Origin: Minisyncoccota bacterium
GTDB taxonomy: Bacteria > Patescibacteriota > Minisyncoccia > UBA6257 > HR35
Direction of reading: 5' to 3'
Length of the DNA: 22,445 nucleotides
NCBI GenBank assembly: GCA_938036275.1
Contig: CALHPI010000012.1
Coordinates: 1-22,445, forward strand
A program made the translations under genes and the position numbers. This document shows, one piece after another, positions 1-6,555 of the stretch. Position 1 is the first letter of the stretch; every line of letters begins with the position of its first letter. Below the pieces are notes generated by a model. It was not told the DNA's origin. It saw nothing but the letters and a program-made list of their open reading frames with translations, and made no database searches.

Positions 1-518
1 TCTTTTCTTTTTTTATTATAACACATTAAGCGAGCTAAAGCATAAAAATAACTTGACAATCGATTTAAATAACTCAGAATTTCTGGAGAAAGTTTATATT
101 TTTTTGAAAAACCAACTAACCGCCTCTCAACTCTTCTTGTCATACTCCTTAAATAATCAAACCAGGCAGAATTTTTTTCGCTACCCGGAATAACAAAACC
201 TTGTTGAGATTTTATCTTTTTTTCAATCTCTCTAATTTCCTTTTCTAAATTTTCAATTTTTTCTTTTTTAAATTCCGGCTTTTTAAATTTAGGATACATA
301 AACCAGGCAACATTGGCTTGGACAATAAATAAATCATTTTGAATAGCGGTCAGTTTTTTAAAAAATTTTTTTGGCAAATAGTTTTTCGAAAGTCCAATTA
401 AAGAATTGAGTTCATCTAATTCTCCTAAAGTCTCTAAAATCAAAGAATCTTTAGCAATTTTCTTTTTATCAACCTCGGATCTTCCATTATCTCCTTTTCC
501 TGTAAAAAATGTTGTCAT
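1..518 (-). CDS. PduO-type ATP:cob(I)alamin adenosyltransferase (C-terminus cut by window edge)
   Basis: A reading frame of 172 codons runs from the ATG at 518 off the left edge without a stop. The family transfers the adenosyl group of ATP to cob(I)alamin to make coenzyme B12, in the cytoplasm. Visible marks are the N-terminal FFTGKGDNG (residues 4-12), LGELDELNSLIGL (31-43), QNDLFIVQA (60-68), FVIPG (108-112), a coiled basic segment TRRVERRLV (127-135) and YLNRLSSY (150-157). D35 and R128 match the salt-bridge pair known in the Lactobacillus PduO enzyme, even by number. Most homologues have LNRLSDY; here the Asp is Ser156. Only a few C-terminal residues should be missing. In small CPR genomes the likely client is a B12-dependent ribonucleotide reductase; that is inference, since no such gene is in view. 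It follows infA on the same strand. Confidence 0.87.
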   Translation of the reverse strand, partial: MTTFFTGKGDNGRSEVDKKKIAKDSLILETLGELDELNSLIGLSKNYLPKKFFKKLTAIQNDLFIVQANVAWFMYPKFKKPEFKKEKIENLEKEIREIEKKIKSQQGFVIPGSEKNSAWFDYLRSMTRRVERRLVGFSKKYKLSPEILSYLNRLSSYFYALARLMCYNKKRK

Positions 519-540
519 TTAGAGCAATAGGATTAATATA

Positions 541-550
541 CGCGATCGCG
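541..550. repeat. CGCGATCGCG perfect palindrome upstream of the adenosyltransferase
   Basis: A 10-base perfect palindrome, all G/C except the central AT, lies in a very AT-rich spacer 23 bases before the adenosyltransferase ATG. On the minus strand a possible -10 (TATAAA, 557..552) precedes it, so the palindrome would cover the predicted transcript start, as an operator might. No clear -35 is visible. It contains GCGATCGC, the cyanobacterial HIP1 octamer, but one copy says nothing about origin. Confidence 0.4.
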
Positions 551-561
551 ATTTATAAGTG

Positions 562-596
562 CATTCTTGCTTCTTGAATCTTGTTTCTTGAATCTT
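562..596. repeat. Heptanucleotide tandem array, five units
   Basis: Exactly five 7-base units lie end to end on the plus strand: cattctt, gcttctt, gaatctt, gtttctt, gaatctt, giving a consensus of three variable bases followed by (mostly) TCTT. On the minus strand every unit begins AAGA. The array starts within the infA stop codon (595-597) and fills about half of the infA-adenosyltransferase spacer. No hairpin or coding sense is apparent. It resembles in kind the 7-base short tandem repeats (STRR) described in cyanobacteria. Confidence 0.7.
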
Positions 597-804
597 ACAA
601 CCTTTTTATAATTCTTCCTTTTTTTTCATCATAAGGAGAAATTTCAACTAAAACATAATCACCAGGAATAACTTTAATAAAATTCATCCTCAATCTTCCT
701 GATAAATAAGCCAAGACTTCTCGGCCATCTTCTAACTCGACCCTAAATCTCAATTCCGGAAGTGCTTCTAAAACCCTGCCTTTAAAAGCTTTTTTACTAA
801 TCAT
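595..804 (-). CDS. infA: Translation initiation factor IF-1
   Basis: IF-1 binds the ribosomal A site of the 30S subunit during initiation. The 69-residue length and single S1/OB fold fit: [19 protein letters not shown] (residues 9-27), then [19 protein letters not shown] (33-51) and the closing [11 protein letters not shown] (55-65). The N-terminus is a few residues shorter than in E. coli. The ATG shares its A with the ssb stop codon (TAATG at 804), so translation is probably coupled. In most bacteria infA sits after secY/map in the spc region; here it has moved behind ssb. Confidence 0.95.
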   Translation of the reverse strand: MISKKAFKGRVLEALPELRFRVELEDGREVLAYLSGRLRMNFIKVIPGDYVLVEISPYDEKKGRIIKRL

Positions 805-1241
805 TAATAAAGAATATCAAGATCACTAAATTCCTCTCCTTCGGTTTGTTCAGGTTTATAAGCATCTAAATCAGCTTCTAAACTTTCCAGTTCTTTTTCA
901 GTTTCATCAGTACCACCACGGGGACCAAATCTGATATTTTCAGCAATAATTTCGAAAGATAATTTTTTATTTCCTTGGGCATCGAGCCAATTACGCGACC
1001 TGATTCTTCCTTCAACAAAAATTAACCTTCCTTTATTTAAATATTGACGACAAAGTTCAGCTAATTTTCCCCAAGCGACAACTTTATGATACTCAGTTTC
1101 TTCTTTTAAATTGCCAAATCTATCTTTATAAATTCGATTAGTAGCTATATTTAAAAGAGCTAAAGCTGTACCTGAGGGTAAATAACGAAAATCAACATCC
1201 TGAGTTAAACGACCAATTAGAAAAACTTTATTTAAGTTCAT
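804..1241 (-). CDS. ssb: Single-stranded DNA-binding protein
   Basis: SSB coats single-stranded DNA in replication and repair. The N-terminal OB fold (about residues 1-108) begins [20 protein letters not shown] and includes the typical [14 protein letters not shown] and the [10 protein letters not shown] strand. The acidic tail after residue 110 is low in complexity. The extreme C-terminus is DLDILY rather than the usual DDDIPF: the acidic residues and a terminal aromatic are kept, but the Pro-Phe tip that docks partner proteins is changed to Leu-Tyr. The start lies 14 bases inside the end of rpsF. The usual downstream partners rpsR and rplI are absent; infA follows instead. Confidence 0.96.
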   Translation of the reverse strand: MNLNKVFLIGRLTQDVDFRYLPSGTALALLNIATNRIYKDRFGNLKEETEYHKVVAWGKLAELCRQYLNKGRLIFVEGRIRSRNWLDAQGNKKLSFEIIAENIRFGPRGGTDETEKELESLEADLDAYKPEQTEGEEFSDLDILY

Positions 1242-1581
1242 TGATTAAGTTTGCTTCCTGACTAGTTTTAATTACTCCTCCATTAATTTTTTCAATTTTC
1301 AAACCTCTCCTGACTAAAATAATAAATCGTAAAATTTCTTTTATTTGTTTGACTTTATTTTTCAATTCTTCAATTTTTTCTGGTAAACCATAAAAATAAA
1401 TTGTTCCTAATTCACCGGAGGTTTCTTTATCAATTGGATAAGCTAATTCTTTTGTTTTTAAAGGAATTTTTTTAATAAGTTCAAAATTAAATTTTTCCAG
1501 TAAAGATAAAAGCTTTTCTTCAACTTGTTCGCCTTTATTTTGACGAGCCCAAAAAGTTATTTCGTAAATTTTCCTTTCCAT
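1228..1581 (-). CDS. rpsF: Small ribosomal subunit protein S6
   Basis: S6 binds 16S rRNA together with S18 on the 30S platform. The 117-residue product has the ferredoxin-like S6 pattern: KIYEITFWA at the start, KTKELAYPIDKETSGELGTI in the middle (about residues 42-61) and the LRFIILVRR strand (84-92). The C-terminal extension overlaps the ssb start by 14 bases in another frame. The rpsF-ssb pairing is the conserved bacterial order. It starts 2 bases after the ychF stop and has no Shine-Dalgarno sequence. Confidence 0.9.
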   Translation of the reverse strand: MERKIYEITFWARQNKGEQVEEKLLSLLEKFNFELIKKIPLKTKELAYPIDKETSGELGTIYFYGLPEKIEELKNKVKQIKEILRFIILVRRGLKIEKINGGVIKTSQEANLINELK

Positions 1582-1583
1582 TC

Positions 1584-2570
1584 TTATATTTTAACAAAAA
1601 TTATCTCATTTTCTTCAACTTCAGCTTCACGACCTTTAATTTTTAAAAGACCCTCAGATCGGGCTTTATTCCAATCTTTTATTTTAACAAAATTTTCTAA
1701 AGAAATTGTCTCAGCTTTTTTAAATTTCAAAGCAAAATCAGAATGAATCATTTCTGCCACCTCAATTATTTTGCTTCCTTTTTTGATTAACCAGCCTTGG
1801 GTGATTTGGGAAGTAAAAGTAAAAAATTGAATCAACTCCAGATCTTTTCTTAATTGATTTAAAAATTCATAGACTTTTGATGGAAATTCTTTTTGAACTT
1901 CTTGATTTCTTAAAATTTCTAATTCCCATTCTAAATCTAAATTATAGATATTCTTAAAAGCAGGATTATTAAAAGAAAATTCTCGGCCATTAATTAATAA
2001 AAACCAATCTTTAGTCAAAAGTAAATTGAATTCTTTTAATTGTGAAGAAAATTCTGGAAAGCGGTTAAATGGTTTTAGATTTGAAAAAATCTCTTTTAGG
2101 AAAGCAAATCTTTCATCTTTAGTTTTTTCTAATCTTTTTATCGCTCTTTGACAAACAATTTTTTCAGCTTCAATTATTTCTTCTTCAATAATCAAAATAT
2201 CTCTTTGCGGATCAATATTACCTTCAGGATGAGAAACATCTTCCCTTAAAAAATTTCTAACAACTTCTAAAATAACATCACACCCTCTTAAATAACTTAA
2301 AAATTCATTGCCCAAACCCTCACCCCGATGAGCACCACGAATAAGACCAGGAATATCGACAAAAATAAGATAAGGTGGAAGAAGCTTTTCGGTTTTTGTA
2401 ACTAAATGTAAATTTTTAATTTCTGGAGTAATAATCGGAGCAATTACCTCTTGGGGGCTAAGAGTTGAGAACAAATAAGGAGCAATCAAAACATCAACTT
2501 GCGAAACTAATTTTAAAAATGTCGATTTACCACTATTGGGAAGACCGCAGAGTCCTATTTTAATATTCAT
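1584..2570 (-). CDS. ychF: YchF/Ola1-family ATPase
   Basis: YchF is a universally conserved Obg-related P-loop ATPase that binds ribosomes. The 328 residues (the family is usually about 363) show the G1 loop GLPNSGKST (9-17), G3 DIPG (72-75) followed by RGAHRGEGLGNEF, the YchF-specific block EGNIDPQRDI (116-125) and, in place of NKxD, NGRE at 194-197. This NxxE form is what gives YchF its preference for ATP over GTP. A TGS domain closes the protein from about residue 243 (IQFFTFTSQITQGWLIKKG, then MIHSDF). The short length falls in the coiled-coil middle. The start overlaps the Nudix stop as ATGA. Confidence 0.93.
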   Translation of the reverse strand: MNIKIGLCGLPNSGKSTFLKLVSQVDVLIAPYLFSTLSPQEVIAPIITPEIKNLHLVTKTEKLLPPYLIFVDIPGLIRGAHRGEGLGNEFLSYLRGCDVILEVVRNFLREDVSHPEGNIDPQRDILIIEEEIIEAEKIVCQRAIKRLEKTKDERFAFLKEIFSNLKPFNRFPEFSSQLKEFNLLLTKDWFLLINGREFSFNNPAFKNIYNLDLEWELEILRNQEVQKEFPSKVYEFLNQLRKDLELIQFFTFTSQITQGWLIKKGSKIIEVAEMIHSDFALKFKKAETISLENFVKIKDWNKARSEGLLKIKGREAEVEENEIIFVKI

Positions 2571-2992
2571 TGAATATTTAAAACTTTTTTAACCTCTAGA
2601 TCAAGATCAGTCGTAAAATATTTTTTTAACTCTTCAGGTTTAACCCATCTTATTTCTTCAATCTCATCCTTCTCCTCAATTTCTTGCACTGGTTCATCGT
2701 TTTCTAATTTACAAAGAAAATAAGCAATTAAAACATAAGTATCAGGATGAATTCTTAAATGAATTTGTTTTATTGGTTTAACTTTATAACCAGTCTCTAA
2801 AAGTACCTCTTTAATAACTCTTTCTTCTCGAGTTTCATTTTTTTCCTGCACACCACCAGGAAAAGACCAAACAAATTCTTTACCAGTTAAAGTAATTTCT
2901 TTTTGTCTCCTTTTAACAATTAAAACTTCTCCTTTGTTATTCAAAACAATGCCAATGCTAACAAATCTTGCCATTTTAAAAAATTTTAACAT
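2567..2992 (-). CDS. Nudix hydrolase with an altered Nudix box
   Basis: This is a single-domain Nudix protein of 141 residues, probably hydrolysing a nucleoside diphosphate derivative; the substrate cannot be read. The box GGVQEKNETREERVIKEV continuing LLETGY corresponds to Gx5Ex7REUXEExGU, but reads K-E-V-L-L-E: the leading Arg is Lys and the middle Glu is Leu, while the first and last Glu remain. The sequence before it, IVLNNKGEVLIVKRR, is the usual first strand pair. A second ATG at 2974 (MARFVSIG) fits the domain edge better than the one at 2992 and has a -10-like TAAAAT eight bases upstream, so the true product may be 135 residues. First gene of the ychF-rpsF-ssb-infA run. Confidence 0.85.
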   Translation of the reverse strand: MLKFFKMARFVSIGIVLNNKGEVLIVKRRQKEITLTGKEFVWSFPGGVQEKNETREERVIKEVLLETGYKVKPIKQIHLRIHPDTYVLIAYFLCKLENDEPVQEIEEKDEIEEIRWVKPEELKKYFTTDLDLEVKKVLNIQ

Positions 2993-3005
2993 TTTTTTAA
3001 AAAAA

Positions 3006-3029
3006 CTTAAAACTTGTCTTAAAACTTGA
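3006..3029. repeat. Tandem 12-base direct repeat overlapping the greA -35
   Basis: CTTAAAACTTGT (3006-3017) is followed directly by CTTAAAACTTGA (3018-3029), 11 of 12 identical. The second copy contains most of the greA -35 box. The pair lies between the divergent Nudix and greA genes and could be a regulator site or a chance slippage duplication. Confidence 0.55.
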
Positions 3030-3053
3030 CTTTTATTAAAAATTAACTATAAT
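3026..3053 (+). promoter_or_regulatory. greA promoter, near-leaderless
   Basis: TTGACT (3026-3031) and a perfect TATAAT (3048-3053) are 16 bases apart. The predicted start is near 3060, 0-3 bases before the ATG at 3063, so the mRNA should have essentially no 5' leader. No ribosome binding site exists between them. Confidence 0.8.
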
Positions 3054-3062
3054 TTTTAAATA

Positions 3063-3530
3063 ATGAATGAAATTTATATCTCCAAAGAACAGTATGAAAA
3101 ATTAAAACAAGAATTGGAAAGATTGAAAACTGAAGAAAGAAAAAAAATTGCTGAAAGATTAAAAACAGCTTTATCTTATGGTGATATCACGGAAAATTCT
3201 GAATATGATGAAGCCACTACAGCTAAAGCTACTCTCGAAGCAAAAATCTATGAATTAGAAAATATCTTAAAATCAGCTAAAATTATTACAGGCAAAGGCT
3301 CAGCCAGTAAAATTATTCCCGGAACAAAATTTGAAGTTTTAGATAAAACTAACAACAGGAAAATTGTTTTTACTTTAGTTGGTTTCGGTGAAGCTAATCC
3401 CTCAGAAGGAAAAATTTCAACTGAATCTTTATTGGGGAAAAAATTTCTGAATAAAAAAGTTGGCGATCAAATAGAAATTGAAACTCCTCGAGGTAAGGTT
3501 GTTTATGAAATCAAAAAAATTTTTAACTAA
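3063..3530 (+). CDS. greA: Transcription elongation factor GreA
   Basis: GreA enters the RNA polymerase secondary channel and stimulates cleavage of backtracked RNA. The 155 residues divide into the N-terminal coiled coil (about 1-75), with the tip GDITENSEYDEA (40-51) carrying the acidic pair Asp and Glu required for cleavage, and the C-terminal FKBP-like domain ending in VGDQIEIETPRGKVVYEI. The length is normal for the family. It is a single gene with its own strong promoter, and its last 8 bases overlap the 3' end of the opposing isomerase gene. Confidence 0.96.
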   Translation: MNEIYISKEQYEKLKQELERLKTEERKKIAERLKTALSYGDITENSEYDEATTAKATLEAKIYELENILKSAKIITGKGSASKIIPGTKFEVLDKTNNRKIVFTLVGFGEANPSEGKISTESLLGKKFLNKKVGDQIEIETPRGKVVYEIKKIFN

Positions 3531-4476
3531 TTTTCTTTTTAAATTCATCAATTAATTTTTCGTCAGCAGGATCAATCTGAGTTAATTTAGCTAAATAATA
3601 ACTTGAAAACAAAGCTAAAATAATATTGGCAAAGATTTTCTCAAAAATATCTTTTTTATTGATGGAAATTGAATTGATTTGATAATTTCTTTTCTTAAGC
3701 CAATTTTTAAGAACATCCATTCTTTTTTTAATTAAATTGTGGTCTTCTTTATCCTCTAAAAAAATAAAACAAAAATTTTTATCTAATTTTTGGCTTAAAA
3801 ACCCAACCATTTCGTTATGATTGAGTTCAGGAAAATAATTAGCGAAAGCGGGGATTTTACTTGTTTCATTAAAAGAGATTTTAAAATAATTAGCCAAAGG
3901 AAAATTTTCTAAGGAGGAGTAAATTATAGGAATTTTGTTTTTAATCTTTTTAGCGAGATTTTGTCCTTGACTTTCATAAATTCTTGGATTAAATTTTTGC
4001 ATAAAATTCTCTAATCTTAAAAAATTTTGATGATCAATAATTTTTAAAATGGCTCGCAACATAAGACCAATAGCTAATCTTGGTTGAAGATTTAAATCAG
4101 GCAAAATAACCACGGGCAATTTATATTTTGTTGCTAAATTTAAAAGTTTGCCATCTAAAGTAATAACAACAATTTTCAGTTTTTGTTTTAAAGCTGATTT
4201 TAAAGCAAAGATTGTTTCTTGAGTATTGCCTGAATAGGAAATAATAAAAATAAGCCTCTCTTTTAAGTCAGAAAGACTTGGCAAACCATAACTGCTATGA
4301 ACATAAAAATCGAGTTTAGGATTATAAACTTTTAAAAGATCAGCAGCTAAATGGGAACCACCCATTCCGCAAAATAGAAACTTTTTCTCTTTCACTTCTA
4401 ATTTCCAATTTCTAACTTCTAAATTGGCCGTGAATTGCTCCCTAAAATTTCTAACTTTTTCTAAAAATTTGCTCAT
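3523..4476 (-). CDS. Bifunctional phosphoglucose/phosphomannose isomerase
   Basis: A double-SIS-domain sugar-phosphate isomerase linking fructose-6-phosphate with glucose-6- and mannose-6-phosphate. Marks: GMGGSHLAADLL (37-48), SYSGNTQET (80-88), PRLAIGLML (132-140), FNETSKIPAF (202-211) and FPELNHNEMVG (215-225). E204 and H220 are 16 residues apart, exactly like the catalytic Glu203/His219 pair of the Pyrobaculum PGI/PMI. This small fused isomerase family is common in archaea and CPR. Residues about 17-28 (ANLEVRNWKLEV) are encoded by a 7-base repeat array and look like an insertion before the first SIS strand. The ATGA overlap with recR indicates a dnaB-recR-isomerase operon. Confidence 0.92.
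   Translation of the reverse strand: MSKFLEKVRNFREQFTANLEVRNWKLEVKEKKFLFCGMGGSHLAADLLKVYNPKLDFYVHSSYGLPSLSDLKERLIFIISYSGNTQETIFALKSALKQKLKIVVITLDGKLLNLATKYKLPVVILPDLNLQPRLAIGLMLRAILKIIDHQNFLRLENFMQKFNPRIYESQGQNLAKKIKNKIPIIYSSLENFPLANYFKISFNETSKIPAFANYFPELNHNEMVGFLSQKLDKNFCFIFLEDKEDHNLIKKRMDVLKNWLKKRNYQINSISINKKDIFEKIFANIILALFSSYYLAKLTQIDPADEKLIDEFKKKIS
4393..4427. repeat. Heptanucleotide repeat array inside the isomerase gene
   Basis: Plus-strand units cacttct, aatttcc, aatttct, aacttct, aaattgg follow each other without gaps. On the coding strand they read as variants of nTTAGAA, and three units equal seven codons, giving the peptide NLEVRNWKLEV. The period is the same as in the array at 562-596, though the sequence differs. 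Confidence 0.6.
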
Positions 4477-5063
4477 TCTCTTTTAGTTAAAGCTGTTTTT
4501 AATGTTTCGGGATCAATAAATTCAATTTCGCCACCTAAGGGGATACCTTTAGCTAATTTGGTGAATTTTATCTGGGGAAATTTTCTAATCAAAATTTCAA
4601 GATGTTTTAAGGTAGGTTCTGCTTCGCGAGTAAAAGGTAAAGCAATAATTACTTCTTTTATTTTTTTTGAATGCAAACGATCTTCAAGAATTTTTAATCT
4701 TTCTTTAATTAAGCTTTTATCTTCAAATGGCAAAATAAGCCCTCCTAAAATAAAATATTTGCCTTGAAAAACTTTGGTTGTCTCAACAGTTAAAAGATCA
4801 GTTTCGCGAGCAACAATCATCAAAATTTCATCTTTTCTTTTGGGATTCGAACAAATTGAGCAAAGATTTTCTGTCGTTGGAAAAAAACAGTTTTGGCAAA
4901 ATTTAACTTCTTCAAAAAGAGTTTTTAAATTTTCTAAAAATTGTTTTTTAGTTTTTGCCTCTTGTTTAACTAACCAAAAAAAGAGACGCCTCGCTTGTCT
5001 TGGTCCAATTTCAGGAAAAGAATCAAAAAAATCTATTATTTTTTTAAATAAAGGAATTAGCAT
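4473..5063 (-). CDS. recR: Recombination mediator RecR
   Basis: RecR works with RecF/RecO to load RecA at gaps. The 196 residues have the expected order: N-terminal helix-hairpin-helix (FPEIGPRQARRLFFWL, 16-31), a four-Cys zinc finger (C56, C59, C68, C71), a Toprim domain and the closing KGIPLGGEIEFIDPETL. Against E. coli RecR the Toprim strand LCVVESPADIYAIE becomes LMIVARETDLLTVE, so the Toprim glutamate is Ala85, while the following Asp is kept. Its ATG shares an A with the dnaB stop (TAATG), and its end overlaps the isomerase start as ATGA. Confidence 0.95.
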   Translation of the reverse strand: MLIPLFKKIIDFFDSFPEIGPRQARRLFFWLVKQEAKTKKQFLENLKTLFEEVKFCQNCFFPTTENLCSICSNPKRKDEILMIVARETDLLTVETTKVFQGKYFILGGLILPFEDKSLIKERLKILEDRLHSKKIKEVIIALPFTREAEPTLKHLEILIRKFPQIKFTKLAKGIPLGGEIEFIDPETLKTALTKRE

Positions 5064-6418
5064 TAATGAAATTCAATTTCTTCAGGCTGAGCTTCCAAAG
5101 CGTAAAAGGAAACAGTATCCGGATCAAAATATAAATCAATGCTACCAATTGGACCATTACGATGTTTAGCAATAATAATATTGACTTGATTCGACGGTAA
5201 AGACATTGTCCCCTCTTTTGGCCGATGAATAAACAAAACAACATCCGAGTCTTGCTCTAAACTCCCACTTTCTCTTAAATCAGAAAGTCTTGGAATTTGT
5301 GAAATTCTTTGCTCTGGAGCTCGGGAAAGCTGAGAGATAGCTAAAACCGGAACTTCCAATTCTCGAGCTAATTCTTTCAAGCTTTTAGATATTTCACTTA
5401 CTTCTTGAACTCGATTTTCAATTAAACGACTTGATCTTATTAACTGAAGATAATCAATTACCAACAATCCTAATTCACCAATTTCGTGCTTTAATTTTCT
5501 TGACATCGTTCTTATTTGAAGATTATTCAAAGTTGGACTATCATCAATAAAAATTGGAGCATTTCTTAATTTCTCAATAGCATCATAAACTAAAGCTAAC
5601 TCATCAACATCGCCTTCAGCTAAAAGCCGACCTGTTCTTAAGCGCCATAAACTAATCCCTGCTTGAGCAGCAATTAATCTATCAATTATCTGGTCCTTTG
5701 ACATCTCCAAAGAGAAAATCCCAACTGGAATATTTTCTTCAACCGCTAAATAACGAGCAATATTTAAAGCTAAAGCAGTTTTTCCTTGTGATGGTCGGGA
5801 AGCTAAGATGATAAGATCAGATTTTTGTAAGCCTCCTAAATATTCATCAAGTTTTTGAAATCCTGTTGGTACACCGCGCAAAATAACTCCTTTTTGCAAA
5901 TCTTCAATTCTTTTTTTAGTCTCATCAATTAAAGAACCGATCGATAAAAATTCATAAGGATAAACTTTTTCGGCAATAGAAAAAATTCTCTTTTCAACTT
6001 CATCAACTAACTCTTCAGCATCATAACTTTTTGTTTCCACCAATTCTTTAATTTTTAAAGAAAGTTCAAGAAGATCCCGTTTAGCTTTTTTAGTTTTAAT
6101 TAACTTGGCATAAGAAACAACATTTAAAGCTGAGGGCGCTTTATGAATAAGATAAACAAGATAATTTTGACCACCAATAAGATCTAAAAGTTTTTGTTCC
6201 TTAAGGCGATTAGAAACCGTTACTAAATCGATACCGATTCTTTTTTCAAAAAGTTCTAAAATAACCTGATAAACAATCCGATTTTCTTTTTTAAAAAAGT
6301 CTTCTGGTTTTAAAATATCAATAACTCGAATGATTGCTTCATCGTCAATCAGTAAAGCTCCTAAAAGGGCTTCTTCAACTTCTTCACCAGCTAAATTATA
6401 AAAAATTTCTTCAGTCAT
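5063..6418 (-). CDS. dnaB: Replicative DNA helicase DnaB
   Basis: DnaB is the hexameric replication-fork helicase. I start it at the ATG at 6418 (451 residues): the domain opens with EVEEALLGALLID (13-25), a predicted promoter ends 7 bases upstream, and the longer frame to 6514 adds 32 residues with no family resemblance. The primase-interacting N-terminal domain (about 1-105) and linker helix are followed by the RecA-like motor: VPTGFQKLDEYLGGL (183-197), Walker A SRPSQGKT (207-214), FSLEMS (235-240), Walker B VIDYLQL (320-326) and the ISQLSRAPEQR motif. There is no intein. First gene of dnaB-recR-isomerase. Confidence 0.95.
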   Translation of the reverse strand: MTEEIFYNLAGEEVEEALLGALLIDDEAIIRVIDILKPEDFFKKENRIVYQVILELFEKRIGIDLVTVSNRLKEQKLLDLIGGQNYLVYLIHKAPSALNVVSYAKLIKTKKAKRDLLELSLKIKELVETKSYDAEELVDEVEKRIFSIAEKVYPYEFLSIGSLIDETKKRIEDLQKGVILRGVPTGFQKLDEYLGGLQKSDLIILASRPSQGKTALALNIARYLAVEENIPVGIFSLEMSKDQIIDRLIAAQAGISLWRLRTGRLLAEGDVDELALVYDAIEKLRNAPIFIDDSPTLNNLQIRTMSRKLKHEIGELGLLVIDYLQLIRSSRLIENRVQEVSEISKSLKELARELEVPVLAISQLSRAPEQRISQIPRLSDLRESGSLEQDSDVVLFIHRPKEGTMSLPSNQVNIIIAKHRNGPIGSIDLYFDPDTVSFYALEAQPEEIEFH

Positions 6419-6425
6419 TATTATT

Positions 6426-6453
6426 ATTATCTTTAAAATGTCAAGTTTGGCAA
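6426..6453 (-). promoter_or_regulatory. Candidate dnaB promoter, leaderless
   Basis: On the minus strand TTGCCA (6453..6448) and GATAAT (6431..6426), each five of six to consensus, are 16 bases apart. Seven bases separate the -10 from the dnaB ATG at 6418, so the predicted start is within about a base of the ATG. A better -35 hexamer, TTGACA (6444..6439), is nearby but too close to any -10 to be used with this start. Confidence 0.6.
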
Positions 6454-6479
6454 AATCGGGAAAGAATGAGGAAAATCGG
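6452..6479. repeat. AAAATCGG direct repeat, 20-base spacing
   Basis: AAAATCGG occurs at 6452-6459 and 6472-6479 in the 137-base spacer between the divergent dnaB and glyA genes. The 20-base period is about two helical turns, a geometry seen for paired regulator sites. The left copy touches the dnaB -35. I see no convincing glyA promoter in the rest of the spacer. Confidence 0.4.
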
Positions 6480-6555
6480 TTAAAATTTAATAACAACAAT
6501 AAATTATTTACCACCTCAGGGTTAGTCGTAAGTATTTTCTCATAAATTTATAATA

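Noticed and set aside
562..596. CRISPR or attachment site
   Set aside because: The 7-base units have no spacers and no neighbouring cas or integrase gene, and the 35-base array is not a tRNA fragment.
1525..1746. Plus-strand frames opposite rpsF, ychF, recR, rplF and the M16 gene
   Set aside because: They are Phe/Ser/Lys-rich shadows of confidently identified genes and have no motifs of their own.
6419..6514. dnaB start at 6514
   Set aside because: The extra 32 residues are hydrophobic and unrelated to DnaB, and they would be encoded across the predicted promoter.
6549..6554. TATAAT immediately before the glyA ATG as its -10
   Set aside because: It ends one base before the ATG, so transcription would start inside the gene; no downstream Met fits the SHMT N-terminus, and no -35 is at the right distance.
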